Positions 53,876 to 63,686 of a DNA stretch of 64,000 nt are shown one piece after another. The position numbers and the translations under genes were made by a program. The first letter of the stretch is position 1, and every line of letters starts with the position of its first letter. The stretch spans positions 3,038,001 to 3,102,000 of the forward strand of contig NZ_CP080096.1 of NCBI RefSeq assembly GCF_019428685.1. The letters are read 5' to 3'. Under the pieces are notes generated by a model. The model ran no database searches. It saw only the letters and a list, made by a program, of their open reading frames with translations, and was not told the origin of the DNA. The DNA is from Paraburkholderia edwinii (GTDB taxonomy: Bacteria > Pseudomonadota > Gammaproteobacteria > Burkholderiales > Burkholderiaceae).

Positions 53876-54613
53876 ATGCTCAAGCGAAGCTTGACCGAAG
53901 ACGCGCAAGAAGTGTTTCGCGCAATCGCGCTGATCGAACTCGGCGCGCGCATGCAGGTGCTGGAAAGCGAACTGACGCTTTCCCGCGACCGCATGATCCG
54001 TCTGTACCGTGAAGTCAAAGGCGCATCGCCACCGAAAGGCATGCTGCCGTTCTCGGCCGACTGGTACATGACGTGGCTCGCGAATATCCACGCGTCGCTG
54101 TTCTATAACACGTACCTGTTTCTGAAGAACGAGGCGCGCTGCTCGCACCTCGACGCGCTGACGAAGGGTTACCGGCTCTATCTCGAGCACTGCAAGCACG
54201 CGAACTCGGAGCCGGTGCTGGATCTGACGCGCGCATGGACACTCGTGCGTTTCTTCGACGCGGACATGCTGCAGCTCACGCGCTGCTGCCGCTGCACGGG
54301 CAAGTTCGTGGCGCACAAGCACGATTTGCAGAATAACGTGGTGTGCGGCGCGTGCCAGCCGCCGTCGCGCGCCGGCAAGACGAAGAAAGCCGCTGCCGCG
54401 AAGCTCGAAACGCAAGCGCAGGTCGATTCGCAACCGCAGGTTGTGCCACATGCGGTGCCTCATGTGCTGCCTCATGTGCTGCCAAACGCGGTGCCGCAAG
54501 TTGCTGAACCGGCCGTGGCCGAATTGCGCGAAGCGGTTGAGGCGATCGATGAAGCGATTGCGCAAGCCGCGATCGACGAGCTCGAACCCGAAACTGCGCT
54601 CGCCGCTGCCTGA
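53876..54613 (+). CDS. flhC: Flagellar master regulator subunit FlhC with C-terminal extension
   Basis: 245 residues starting at ATG 53876 (GGGAGG upstream). The core (about 1-180) is typical FlhC, with zinc cysteines in 'RCCRCTGKFVAH' and 'VVCGAC'. Residues from about 185 form an added tail, longer than in the 192-residue E. coli protein: a basic, Ala/Gln-rich linker, then four-residue repeats 'VPHA VPHV LPHV LPNA VPQV' coded by a 12-bp DNA repeat (about 54446-54505), and an acidic Ala/Glu-rich end. With FlhD it activates flagellar genes; the tail has no known role. Confidence 0.95.
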   Translation: MLKRSLTEDAQEVFRAIALIELGARMQVLESELTLSRDRMIRLYREVKGASPPKGMLPFSADWYMTWLANIHASLFYNTYLFLKNEARCSHLDALTKGYRLYLEHCKHANSEPVLDLTRAWTLVRFFDADMLQLTRCCRCTGKFVAHKHDLQNNVVCGACQPPSRAGKTKKAAAAKLETQAQVDSQPQVVPHAVPHVLPHVLPNAVPQVAEPAVAELREAVEAIDEAIAQAAIDELEPETALAAA

Positions 54614-54661
54614 GCTCTCCGCTTTAGTTCCTCTTTAGTTCTTTCCGCGTCTTTCCCGTTT

Positions 54662-54690
54662 CCGGCGCGCCATCGGGGCGCGCCGGTTTT
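54662..54690 (+). terminator. Rho-independent terminator after flhC
   Basis: CCGGCGCGCC (54662-54671) / GGCGCGCCGG (54677-54686), 5-nt loop, TTTT (54687-54690). Confidence 0.85.
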
Positions 54691-54732
54691 CATTTCCCGG
54701 CCCGGTTTCAGCGGCTCATTTTCAACTCATCT

Positions 54733-56061
54733 TCAACTGAGCCACCCCACCGTCTGCACGACGAGCCACACGTTCGCGGCGCTGATCACCGCGAAAAGCG
54801 CCCACGCCAGCATGCGCGTCGGCAGCCGGTTCGCGAATTCGCCCATCAGCGCGCGGTCGTCGGTCATGCGGATCAGCGGGTACAGCGCAAACGGCAATTG
54901 CAGGCTCAGCACGACCTGGCTCGCGACGAGCAATTCGCCGACCGCGCCGTTACCCAACAGCTGAATGCCGATCAGTGCGGGGATCAGCGCCAGCGCGCGC
55001 GTGATCAACCGGCGTTGCCAGCATGGGATATTGAGGTCGAGAAAGCCTTCCATGATGACCTGTCCCGCCACCGTGCCCGTGAACGTCGAGCTTTGGCCGG
55101 ACGCGAATAGCGTGACCGCGAACAGAATCGCCGCGAGACTCGTGCCGACAATCGGTGCGAGCAGCTTGTAGGCGTCCTCGATTTCGGTCACCTGATTGTG
55201 GCCGGTCGAATGAAACGCGGCGGCGGCGAGAATCAGGATTGCCGCGTTGATCAGCAGTGCGAGCAGCAACGAGACGATCGTATCGATGCGCGACATCGCG
55301 ATCGCCGAGCCGATGCCCTTCGAGTTACGCTTCACCGCACGCGTCTGCACGACCGACGAATGCAGATACAGGTTGTGCGGCATCACGGTCGCACCGAGGA
55401 TGCCGATCGCCAGATAGAGCGGCTCGCGGCTGTTGATCGCCTGCCACGACGGCACCATGCCATGCGCCACCGCCGACCAGTCCGGCTTCACGAGCGCGAG
55501 CTCGATCACATAGCCGACGCCTATCGTCGCGATCAGCCCCAGCATGATCGCCTCGAGATCGCGGAAATTCTTGCCCTGCAAACCGAGCACGATCAGCGTA
55601 TCGAGCGCGGTGAGCAATACGCCGGTGGTTAATGAAATCTTGAACAGCAGATGGAACGCAAGCGCGCCGCCGAGCACCTCGGCGAGGTCGCACGCGATGA
55701 TCGAGATTTCAGCGAGCAGCCACTGGACGCGCACGACGCCCGGCGAATAGCGGGCGCGCGACAGCTGCGCGAGGTCTTTGCCGGTCGCGATGCCAAGCCG
55801 CATGCTCAGGCACTGCAGCACCATCGCCGCGAGGCTCGACAGCACGACGACGAACAGCAGGCTATAGCCGTAGCGCGAGCCGGCCTCGATATCGGTCGCC
55901 CAGTTGCCCGGGTCCATATAGCCGATCGATATGAGCAGGCCGGGGCCCGCGAACTGCAGAATGCGCTTCCAGAACGGTGCGTTCGGATTGACTGCGACGG
56001 AGCCTTGAACTTCGGCCGGGCAAAACGGCGCGGTTGCCGTAGTCGGTAGTTTGAACTGCAA
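54733..56061 (-). CDS. mntH: NRAMP-family Mn2+/Fe2+ transporter
   Basis: About 442 residues with 11 predicted helices. TM1 motif 'GYMDPGNWATDIEAG' (DPGN metal ligands) and TM6 'GATVMPHNLYLHSS' (MPH) are both intact, so proton-coupled divalent metal uptake is expected; Mn or Fe cannot be told apart. The start is unsure: TTG 56061 is preferred because it gives the usual length and follows a GAGGGT-type sequence by 9 bp; the frame stays open far upstream, overlapping the acyl-CoA-dehydrogenase-like gene in another frame. It lies 68 bp after that gene on the same strand and may be coupled with it. Confidence 0.9.
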   Translation of the reverse strand: MQFKLPTTATAPFCPAEVQGSVAVNPNAPFWKRILQFAGPGLLISIGYMDPGNWATDIEAGSRYGYSLLFVVVLSSLAAMVLQCLSMRLGIATGKDLAQLSRARYSPGVVRVQWLLAEISIIACDLAEVLGGALAFHLLFKISLTTGVLLTALDTLIVLGLQGKNFRDLEAIMLGLIATIGVGYVIELALVKPDWSAVAHGMVPSWQAINSREPLYLAIGILGATVMPHNLYLHSSVVQTRAVKRNSKGIGSAIAMSRIDTIVSLLLALLINAAILILAAAAFHSTGHNQVTEIEDAYKLLAPIVGTSLAAILFAVTLFASGQSSTFTGTVAGQVIMEGFLDLNIPCWQRRLITRALALIPALIGIQLLGNGAVGELLVASQVVLSLQLPFALYPLIRMTDDRALMGEFANRLPTRMLAWALFAVISAANVWLVVQTVGWLS

Positions 56062-56129
56062 GCCGGTGACCCTCGAGTTGGTTGAAGCCGAGCCGCACCA
56101 CGAGGCCGTGTGCCGTGCCGCCGACTCCC

Positions 56130-57356
56130 TCAAGTGTACAAAGAAACGTCCGGCAGCGTCCCTTCCAGCGCGTAGCGCCCGATATCGCGGACCCGGTAGT
56201 CGAGCGGGTCGTGCAGCGTATGCACGCGCGCATTGCGCCAGAAGCGGTCGAGCGCGAGCGGCGCGCCGGTCGCGCGGGCGCCGCATGCGTCGAACAGCGC
56301 TTCGCTGACGTCGAGCGCCGCGCGATGCGCGAAGACCTTCGCTTCGGAGGTTGCGAGCGCAACGTGTGCACGCTGCTGGGCGTCGAGCGCGAAGCCTTTG
56401 TTCCACGCGTCGTCGAGTGCGCGGGCTGCGCGGTCGGCCATCGCTTCGGCGCCGATCGTCTTCAGGCGCATTTCGCCGAAGCGTTGCAATTGATACGGAT
56501 CGTCGGCGGCGCGCGCGACACCCGAGGTGATCCAGGGCCGCGTGTACTGCGTGAAATAGCGGCGCGCTTCATCGAGCGCGCCCTGCGCGATGCCGACGAA
56601 CAGATTGGTCAGCACGAGTTGTGAAACGAGCGTGCGCAACGTGACACGCGGCACGTCCGAACGATGCATCACTTCGTGCGGCTCAAGCCTGACATTGTCG
56701 AACGATACCGTGCCACTGTCGGTCTGACGCTGTCCGATCGGGTCCCAGTCGTCATGGACCGTGATGCCCTCGCGCGTGGTCGGCACGACGCCGTAGACCG
56801 ATTTGCCGGCCGCCGCGTCGTGGCCGGACACGGTCATCATCTGCGAGCCGCGCGTGCCGGAGCAGAAGCCCTTCGCGCCGTGCAGGCGATAGCCGCCGTC
56901 GGTCGTTGCGGTTGCAACGAGTCGCGTATCGAGCGGATTGACCGCATTGCCCCACCACCACTGTTCCCTGACCGTACCGTTCAGATAACGCGCGCGTTGC
57001 TCGGCGTTGCCCCAGACGTCGACGCTGACGATCTGCAGGCACTGAAACCCCAGCAGATGCGCAAGCGCGCTGTCGACGGTCGCGATCGCGCGAATCGTCT
57101 GATACACGTCGTACCAATGCGCGCCATCTAGACCGCCAGAAGCGCCGCCAAAAGCGCCGCCGAATTCGTGCGGCACCGCGAGCGTCAGCAAACCGGCATC
57201 GGCGATCCACTGCTTTTCGCGCGCGGCGTGGCCGCCGGCGCGGTCGCGTTCGGCTGCCGTTTCACGCAATGCGGTAATGAGCGAGGTCAGGTCTTGCACC
57301 GGCGCGTAAGCGTGAGGTTGCGTTTCGCGTTCGGCCGGCTGGCGCGCGTCGTTCAT
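56130..57356 (-). CDS. Acyl-CoA-dehydrogenase-fold flavoprotein (SfnB/DszC-like)
   Basis: 408 residues. Three-domain acyl-CoA dehydrogenase fold: N-terminal helical part, a beta domain with 'YRLHGAKGFCSGTRGSQMM' and the C-terminal helical part with 'RVHTLHDPLDYRVRDIGRYAL', the 'HDP---K/R--E/D-G' tail of DszC- and SfnB-like flavin-dependent monooxygenases. These act on sulfur or aromatic compounds with reduced flavin rather than on acyl-CoAs. The CoA-dehydrogenase catalytic Glu is not apparent. A Gly/Ala-rich insertion 'GGAFGGASGGLDG' lies near residue 65. Substrate unknown. Confidence 0.82.
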   Translation of the reverse strand: MNDARQPAERETQPHAYAPVQDLTSLITALRETAAERDRAGGHAAREKQWIADAGLLTLAVPHEFGGAFGGASGGLDGAHWYDVYQTIRAIATVDSALAHLLGFQCLQIVSVDVWGNAEQRARYLNGTVREQWWWGNAVNPLDTRLVATATTDGGYRLHGAKGFCSGTRGSQMMTVSGHDAAAGKSVYGVVPTTREGITVHDDWDPIGQRQTDSGTVSFDNVRLEPHEVMHRSDVPRVTLRTLVSQLVLTNLFVGIAQGALDEARRYFTQYTRPWITSGVARAADDPYQLQRFGEMRLKTIGAEAMADRAARALDDAWNKGFALDAQQRAHVALATSEAKVFAHRAALDVSEALFDACGARATGAPLALDRFWRNARVHTLHDPLDYRVRDIGRYALEGTLPDVSLYT

Positions 57357-57453
57357 GCGTTCTCCGTCGACGTCCGTGCCCGGAACGGCACGAGTGCGAA
57401 CAGTTTAGCGGGATCGCGCGTTTCCGGACCTGGTTTTCGGACCCAGCAACGGC

Positions 57454-57484
57454 GAAGCGGCCGCTTTACAACCGCGGCCGCTTC
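57454..57484. terminator. Hairpin between efflux operon and flavoprotein gene
   Basis: Perfect 11-bp stem GAAGCGGCCGC (57454-57464) / GCGGCCGCTTC (57474-57484) with a 9-nt loop, 28 bp past the outer-membrane-factor stop. No U-tract. Confidence 0.5.
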
Positions 57485-57511
57485 GTTCGCACCGGCACTA
57501 CACCGGCACGA

Positions 57512-59056
57512 CTACTGCTTCGCGACCTGCTCCGCGTCCGCGCCGCCGTTGGCGTTCATCCCAACCGCCGGCGTCGCGTCGTTCGCCTTCATATCGCCCC
57601 ACCCGCCGCCGAGCGCGCGAATCAGGTTGACCGTCGCGACCGCCTGGACGCCGGTCAGCTGGCTCGCCTGCAACTGCGTCTGCAGCACCTGGCGCTCGGC
57701 GTCGATCACGTCGAGGTACGCGATCTGCCCTTCCTGATACTGCGTCGCCGACAGATGCGCCGAACGTTGCGACGCATTGACCGCATCGTTCTCCTGCTGG
57801 ATCTGATCGTCGAGCAGACGCAGATCGGACAGGTTGTCTTCGACTTCGCGGAACGCCTGCAGCACCTGCTGACGATACTGCGCGACATCTTCGTCGTACT
57901 TCCCGCGCGCCTGATCGACCCCGGCGCGGCGACGGCCGCCGTCGAAGAGCGGCATGGTCAGCGCCGTGCCCGCGAACGGCCCGAGCAGGAACGCGCGGCT
58001 CGACCAGTGAAACAGGTCGGCCAGCGTGCCCGCCTCGAAACCGCCCGCCGCCGTGATGTTGAGCTGCGGGAAATACGCGGACTTCGCCAGGCCGACGCGC
58101 GCATTCGCCGCGGCCATCGCGCGTTCGGCCGCCGCGACGTCGGGGCGGCGCTCGAGCAACGCGGACGGCAAGCCCGCCGGCACGCGCGCGGTGACCGGCA
58201 CGAGCGGCGATTCGGGGAACGAAAAGTCCGCCGGCGCCTTGCCGAGCAGAATCGCGAGGCTATGCTCGGACGCCGCACGCTGACGCGCCACGCCGACCGC
58301 ATCCGCACGCGCGGTCGAAAGCTCGTTCTTCGCGCGCGACAGGTCGAGTTCGCTGACTTCGCCTTCGCTAAAGCGTCGCTGTACGAGCTTTAACGAATCC
58401 TCGCGCAACTTCACGGTCTGGCGAAACAGGTTCACCTGCGTATCGAACTCGCGCAGCTGGAAGTAGTTCTGCGCGACGTCGGCCTGCAACGCGAGCTGCA
58501 CCGAACGGAACAGCGCTTCGCTCTCTTGCGCATCGGCTTGCGTCGCATGGACGTTCGAGCTGATACGGCCGAACAGATCGACTTCGTACGAAGCGGTCGC
58601 CTGGGCGCGCCACAGCGTCTGCGTCGGCACGTTTGCATTCGGCGGCAGGAACTGCGACGCCGGCGACAGCCGCTGACGCGTCGGCCCGAAGCCCGCATCG
58701 ATGGTCGGGAACCAGTCGGAGCGCGCGTTCTGCACCAGCGCGCGCGACTGCTGCACACGCGCCGCCGCCGCCTTCAGGTCCTGATTCGCCGCGGCGGCCT
58801 GCTGCTCGAGGTCGTTGAGCACCGGGTCGCCGAAGATCGCCCACCATTCGCCGCGGTGCGCGGCGTCGGCCGGCTCCGCGGTTTTCCACGTGCCCATATC
58901 CTTCGCGTCGCCTGCCGGCGCTTCCTTGAAGGCGGCCGGCGTCGGCGCATCGGGCCGCTTGTAGGTCGGCTCGACCGAGCACGCTGCCAGCAGAACCAGC
59001 AATAGCGCGCTCGCTGCCGCGCGGCCGAGGCCGCGCATCGTTTGGTCTTTTTTCAT
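57512..59056 (-). CDS. oprC: RND efflux outer membrane factor, NodT family
   Basis: 514 residues starting at ATG 59056 (GAGGAC upstream). Signal peptide with lipobox 'LAAC' (Cys about 26) and the N-terminal 'SVEPTYKRPDAP' of the NodT/OprM family; two outer-membrane-efflux repeats follow, with 'YEVDLFGRI' and 'AERAMAAANARVGLAKSAYFPQL'. It is a trimeric outer-membrane channel that docks on the adaptor and RND pump encoded just upstream (22 bp gap). By operon order it corresponds to OprC/OpcM of the Burkholderia BpeEF/CeoAB systems. Confidence 0.9.
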   Translation of the reverse strand: MKKDQTMRGLGRAAASALLLVLLAACSVEPTYKRPDAPTPAAFKEAPAGDAKDMGTWKTAEPADAAHRGEWWAIFGDPVLNDLEQQAAAANQDLKAAAARVQQSRALVQNARSDWFPTIDAGFGPTRQRLSPASQFLPPNANVPTQTLWRAQATASYEVDLFGRISSNVHATQADAQESEALFRSVQLALQADVAQNYFQLREFDTQVNLFRQTVKLREDSLKLVQRRFSEGEVSELDLSRAKNELSTARADAVGVARQRAASEHSLAILLGKAPADFSFPESPLVPVTARVPAGLPSALLERRPDVAAAERAMAAANARVGLAKSAYFPQLNITAAGGFEAGTLADLFHWSSRAFLLGPFAGTALTMPLFDGGRRRAGVDQARGKYDEDVAQYRQQVLQAFREVEDNLSDLRLLDDQIQQENDAVNASQRSAHLSATQYQEGQIAYLDVIDAERQVLQTQLQASQLTGVQAVATVNLIRALGGGWGDMKANDATPAVGMNANGGADAEQVAKQ

Positions 59057-59078
59057 GTTTCCGTCCTCAGTGCGCGCT

Positions 59079-62000
59079 TTATGCATCGGTTGTTTGCGCA
59101 ACCATATGCGGCGCATCTTTCTGTGCAACGTGAATCTTGCCGCCTGCCAGCAGGCGCAGCACGACATAGAACACCGGCGTCAGCATCAGGCCGAACAGCG
59201 TCACGCCGAGCATGCCGAAGAACACCGCGATACCCATCGCGTGGCGCATCTCCGAACCGGCACCCGACGACAGCACGAGCGGCACCACACCCATGATGAA
59301 CGCGATCGACGTCATCAGAATCGGGCGCAGACGCAGCCGGCTTGCTTCGATGGCCGCGGCGACCGGAGAACGTCCGTCGTGTTCGAGCTCGCGCGCGAAT
59401 TCCACGATCAGAATCGCGTTCTTCGATGCGAGACCCACCAGCACCATCAGGCCAATCTGCGTGAAGATGTTGTTGTCGCCGTCCGTGAGCCACACGCCCG
59501 CCAGCGCGGACAGCACGCTCATCGGCACGATCAGGATCACCGCGAGCGGCAGCGTCAGGCTCTCGTACAGCGCGGCCAGCACGAGGAACACGAGCAGCAC
59601 GCTGATCGGAAACACCCAGAGGCCCGCGTTGCCCGCGAGAATCTGCTGATACGTGAGGTCGGTCCATTCGAGCTTCACGCCGCGCGGCAGCGTGGCGGCC
59701 GCGACGCGTTCGGCCGCCGCCTGCGCCTCACCCGACGAATAGCCCGGCGCCGGACCGCCGTTGATGTCCGCTGCCGTGTAACCGTTGTAGCGAACCACCA
59801 TCTCCGGACCGAAAGTCGGTGTCACCTTCACGAGCGACGACAGCGGCACCATGTCGCCATTCACATTGCGCGTCTTCAACTGACCGATGTCTTCGGCCGT
59901 CGCGCGGAACGGCGCGTCAGCCTGCACACGCACCTGATACACGCGGCCAAAGCGGTTAAAGTCGTTCACATACAGCGAGCCCAGGTAGATCTGCATCGTG
60001 TTGAACACGTCCGTCACCGCAACGCCCAACTGCTTCGCCTTCACGCGGTCCAGATCGACGTTCAGCTGCGGGACGTTGATCTGATAGCTCGAGAACGTCG
60101 GGCCCAGCTCCGGCGTTTGCGAGGCTTTCTTCACAAAGGCCTCGGCCGCGTCGTTGAGCGCCGCATAGCCGACCGAACCGTGATCCTCGAGCTGCATCTT
60201 GAAGCCGCCGAGCGTGCCGAGACCAAGCACCGGCGGCGGCGGGAACACCGCGACGAACGAGCCTTTGATACTGGCGTATTTGCCGTTCAGCGCACCGGCA
60301 ATCGCACCGGCCGACAACGCCTTGCCTTTGCGTTCGTCGAAGGGCTTGAGCGTGACGAACACGATGCCCGCGCTCGAGCTATTCGTGAAGCCGTTCACCG
60401 AGAGACCCGGGAACGCAACGGCGCTTTCGACGCCCGGCTGCTTCAGCGCAATCGCGCTCATATCGCGAATCACGCCTTCGGTGCGGTCAAGCGATGCACC
60501 GTTCGGCAATTGCGCGAACGCGATCAGATACTCCTTGTCCTGTGCGGGCACGAAGCCGCCCGGCACCGCGCGATAGACCACGGCGGTGAGGGCAAGCAGC
60601 ACCGCATACACGATGAGCATGGCGCCCTTGTGCCGCAGCACGCCGGTCACACCCCTGCCGTACGCTTCCGAGCCGCGATGAAATACCTTGTTGAAGCGCT
60701 TGAAGAAGCCACCGAGCACGCGGTTCATCGCGCGCGTGAGCCAGTCTTCCTTATCGCCATGACCGCGCAGCAGCATCGCCGCAAGCGCCGGCGACAGCGT
60801 CAGCGAGTTGAACGCCGAGATCACCGTCGAAATGGCGATGGTCATCGCGAACTGCTTGTAGAACTGGCCGGTCAGGCCCGTCATGAACGCGAGCGGCACG
60901 AACACGGCGACCAGCGTCAGCGCGATCGCGATAATCGGCCCGCTCACTTCCTGCATCGCCTTATAGGTGGCCTCGCGCGCACTGAGCCCGCGTTCGATGT
61001 TCCGTTCGACGTTTTCCACCACCACGATCGCATCGTCGACGACGATACCGATCGCAAGCACCATCCCGAACAGCGACAGCGCATTGATCGAGAAGCCGAA
61101 CGCGAGCAGCAGCGAGAACGTACCGACGATCGACACCGGCACGGCGATCAACGGAATGATCGACGCGCGCCACGTCTGCAGGAACACGATCACCACGACC
61201 ACGACGAGCGCGATCGCTTCGAGCAGCGTGTGAATCACCGCTTCGATACTCGAGCGCACGAACTGCGTCGGGTCGTAGACGATCTTGTACTGCACGCCCG
61301 CCGGCATATCGGCGGCGAGTTCCTTCATCGTCTTGCGCACTTCGTCGGAAATCTGCAGCGAGTTCGCGCCCGGCGACTGGTTGATGGCAAGCGCCACGGC
61401 CGGTTTGTTATCGAGCAGCGAACGCAGACCGTATTCAGACGCGGCAAGCTCGATGCGCCCGATATCGTGCAGGTACGTCACGGCGCCATCAGGCGCCGTC
61501 TTCACGACGATGTCGCCGAATTCGCTCTCGGTCTTCAGTCGACCGCGCGCGTTCACGAGCAACTGCAATTGTGTGCCCGGCACCGAAGGCGACGCGCCGA
61601 TCACGCCGGCCGCGACCTGGATGTTCTGTTCGCGAATCGCGTTGACCACTTCGGTTGCCGTCAGATTGCGCTCCGACACCTTGCTCGGATCGAGCCATAC
61701 GCGCATCGCGTAGTCGCCCGCGCCCCACAACTGCACTTCGCCGACGCCGCGAATCCGCTGCAGCCGGTCGCGCACGTTGAGCAACGCGTAGTTGCGCAGA
61801 TACGTCATGTCGTAGCGGTCGTTCGGCGAGATCAGGTGCACGACCATCGTCAGCGTCGGCGAGCTCTTGATCGTCGTGACGCCGAGACGCTGCACGTCTT
61901 CCGGCAAACGCGGCAAGGCCTGGTTCACACGGTTCTGCACGAGCTGCGTCGCGAGGTCGGGGTTCGTGCCGAGCGCGAAAGTAACCGTCAGCGTGAGATT

Positions 62001-62264
62001 GCCGTCGCTATTGGCCTGCGACTGCATGTACAGCATGTTCTCGACTCCGTTGATCTGCTCTTCGAGCGGCGAAGCCACGGCTTCGGCGATCACCTTCGGG
62101 TTCGCGCCCGGATACTGCGCCTTCACGACCACCGACGGCGGCACGACTTCCGGATACTCCGAAATCGGCAGCTTGAACAACGCGATGATGCCGCCCAGCA
62201 GAATGAGGACCGATAGCACGCCCGCGAAAATGGGGCGGTCGATAAAAAACTTGGATATGTTCAT
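59079..62264 (-). CDS. bpeF: RND (HAE1) multidrug efflux transporter, MexF/BpeF/CeoB type
   Basis: 1061 residues with 12 helices and two large periplasmic loops. The proton relay Asp pair is in 'GIVVDDAIVVVENVER' and the partner Lys in 'GLASKNAILIVEFARE'. The N-terminal 'MQSQANSDGNLTLTVTFALG' and 'RYDMTYLRNYALLNVRD' regions recall MexF rather than MexB. It extrudes chemically varied antimicrobials (chloramphenicol, quinolones, trimethoprim in the MexEF/BpeEF group) using the proton gradient. It sits between adaptor and outer-membrane channel genes. Drug range is inference. Confidence 0.93.
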   Translation of the reverse strand: MNISKFFIDRPIFAGVLSVLILLGGIIALFKLPISEYPEVVPPSVVVKAQYPGANPKVIAEAVASPLEEQINGVENMLYMQSQANSDGNLTLTVTFALGTNPDLATQLVQNRVNQALPRLPEDVQRLGVTTIKSSPTLTMVVHLISPNDRYDMTYLRNYALLNVRDRLQRIRGVGEVQLWGAGDYAMRVWLDPSKVSERNLTATEVVNAIREQNIQVAAGVIGASPSVPGTQLQLLVNARGRLKTESEFGDIVVKTAPDGAVTYLHDIGRIELAASEYGLRSLLDNKPAVALAINQSPGANSLQISDEVRKTMKELAADMPAGVQYKIVYDPTQFVRSSIEAVIHTLLEAIALVVVVVIVFLQTWRASIIPLIAVPVSIVGTFSLLLAFGFSINALSLFGMVLAIGIVVDDAIVVVENVERNIERGLSAREATYKAMQEVSGPIIAIALTLVAVFVPLAFMTGLTGQFYKQFAMTIAISTVISAFNSLTLSPALAAMLLRGHGDKEDWLTRAMNRVLGGFFKRFNKVFHRGSEAYGRGVTGVLRHKGAMLIVYAVLLALTAVVYRAVPGGFVPAQDKEYLIAFAQLPNGASLDRTEGVIRDMSAIALKQPGVESAVAFPGLSVNGFTNSSSAGIVFVTLKPFDERKGKALSAGAIAGALNGKYASIKGSFVAVFPPPPVLGLGTLGGFKMQLEDHGSVGYAALNDAAEAFVKKASQTPELGPTFSSYQINVPQLNVDLDRVKAKQLGVAVTDVFNTMQIYLGSLYVNDFNRFGRVYQVRVQADAPFRATAEDIGQLKTRNVNGDMVPLSSLVKVTPTFGPEMVVRYNGYTAADINGGPAPGYSSGEAQAAAERVAAATLPRGVKLEWTDLTYQQILAGNAGLWVFPISVLLVFLVLAALYESLTLPLAVILIVPMSVLSALAGVWLTDGDNNIFTQIGLMVLVGLASKNAILIVEFARELEHDGRSPVAAAIEASRLRLRPILMTSIAFIMGVVPLVLSSGAGSEMRHAMGIAVFFGMLGVTLFGLMLTPVFYVVLRLLAGGKIHVAQKDAPHMVAQTTDA

Positions 62265-62319
62265 ATGAGGCTCTGTACGTTAAGGCGCTGCCGCATCTAA
62301 GCGATGTGCAACGCGAGCA

Positions 62320-63549
62320 TCACGAATTCTTCTTTGCGTTCGTGCGGGCGGGCTGACCTTCTGCAACCGATGCATCGCTCTTCGGCTCGCCGTCGCCGCC
62401 CGTCATCGGCACCACGTGCGCCTTGATCTGTTCGCCGGGCCGCACGCGCTGCGTGCCGTTCACGACGATGCGTTCGCCGTTCAGCAGGCCGCCAGTCACC
62501 ACGCGCAAGTTGCCTTGCAGGTGGCCGATCTGCACTTCGCGATAGGCAACCTTGTCGCTCTTGTCGACGACGAGCACGAACTTCTTGTCCTGGTCGGTGC
62601 CGATTGCGGCATCGTCGATCAGCAGCGCCGCGTGCGGCGCGCTGCCGCTCACCTTCACGCGTGCATAGAGGCCCGGAACCAGCGTGCCGTCGGCGTTATC
62701 GAAGCGCGCGCGCACGCGGATCGTGCCCGACGACGTATCGAGCCGGTTATCGACCGAGTCGATCACGCCCGAGCGCGAGTAGCCGCTTTCGTTTGCAAGA
62801 CCGAGTTCGACGGGCACCTTGCCGCTGTTCTTCACCTGGCTGATGTACTGCAGGTACGTCTGTTCGTCCGCATCGAACGATGCGTAGATCGGCGAGACCG
62901 ACACCAGCGTCGTGAGCGCCGGCGCACCCGCACCCGCGCTGACCACGTTGCCGAGCGTGATTTCGGCGCGCGACACGCGGCCTGATACCGGCGCCGTAAC
63001 CTTCGTATAGCCGAGGTTGATCTGCGCGGCTTCGAGCGCGGCTTGCGCGGCCTTCACGTTGGCGTCGGCCGAGCGCGAGGCGTTCTGCTTCTCGTCGTAG
63101 TCGCGCTTCGCGATCGCGTTGTCGCCGATCAAACGTTGCGCGCGCTCCCAATCCGTTTGCGCATATTGGCGCTGCGCCTGCGCGGCGGCCAGTTGCGCGG
63201 CCGTGCGATCGACTTCGGCCTGATACGGACGCGGATCGATGACAAACAGCGTATCGCCCTTCTTGACGAGCGCGCCGTCCTTAAAATTCACCGCGACGAT
63301 CGTGCCCGGCACCTGCGGACGGATGTCGACCTTGTCGATCGCCTCGAGACGCCCTGAATACGATTGCCAGTCGGTGATCGTTTTCTGCACCACGGCGGCG
63401 ACATCGACTTCGGTCAACGGCGCGGCCTGCGCCGGCGATTCGGAACGCGCATCGACGCGAATCGCACCGAGCGTGCCGATCCCGGCAATGACGATAACGG
63501 CGACAGCGGCGATGGTCAGCCTGGTGCGCGAGAGAGGAAGCAATGACAT
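62320..63549 (-). CDS. bpeE: RND periplasmic adaptor (membrane fusion protein), MexE/BpeE/CeoA type
   Basis: 409 residues from ATG 63549. N-terminal membrane/signal segment 'LTIAAVAVIVIAGIGTLGAI', then biotinyl-lipoyl halves ('IRPQVPGTIVAVNFKDGALVKKGDTLF'-type start and 'GYTKVTAPVSGRVSRAEITLG'), a helical hairpin with Ala/Gln-rich repeats, and a beta-barrel end. It links the inner-membrane pump to the outer-membrane channel. The order adaptor-pump-channel matches mexEF-oprN and bpeEF-oprC. There is no lipobox, so it is anchored by its N-terminal helix. Confidence 0.92.
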   Translation of the reverse strand: MSLLPLSRTRLTIAAVAVIVIAGIGTLGAIRVDARSESPAQAAPLTEVDVAAVVQKTITDWQSYSGRLEAIDKVDIRPQVPGTIVAVNFKDGALVKKGDTLFVIDPRPYQAEVDRTAAQLAAAQAQRQYAQTDWERAQRLIGDNAIAKRDYDEKQNASRSADANVKAAQAALEAAQINLGYTKVTAPVSGRVSRAEITLGNVVSAGAGAPALTTLVSVSPIYASFDADEQTYLQYISQVKNSGKVPVELGLANESGYSRSGVIDSVDNRLDTSSGTIRVRARFDNADGTLVPGLYARVKVSGSAPHAALLIDDAAIGTDQDKKFVLVVDKSDKVAYREVQIGHLQGNLRVVTGGLLNGERIVVNGTQRVRPGEQIKAHVVPMTGGDGEPKSDASVAEGQPARTNAKKNS

Positions 63550-63686
63550 GACAGACTCCGTTTAAATGGCTTGAAGTTGGTTTGTTTGTTTATCGGAGGG
63601 GCGCGCAAAAACGCGCGCGCGACCGGCACACTGCGGCGGTGCACCGGCTTGTTTCACACAGCGTTCACACGCGGGTTACACCTTGT

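Noticed and set aside
56062..56406. 115-codon N-terminal extension of the NRAMP gene
   Set aside because: It overlaps the acyl-CoA-dehydrogenase-like gene in another frame and would make the transporter much longer than the family.
59055..62216. 1053-codon open frame on the + strand
   Set aside because: Antisense of the RND pump gene; composition is His/Arg-rich and no domain is recognisable.
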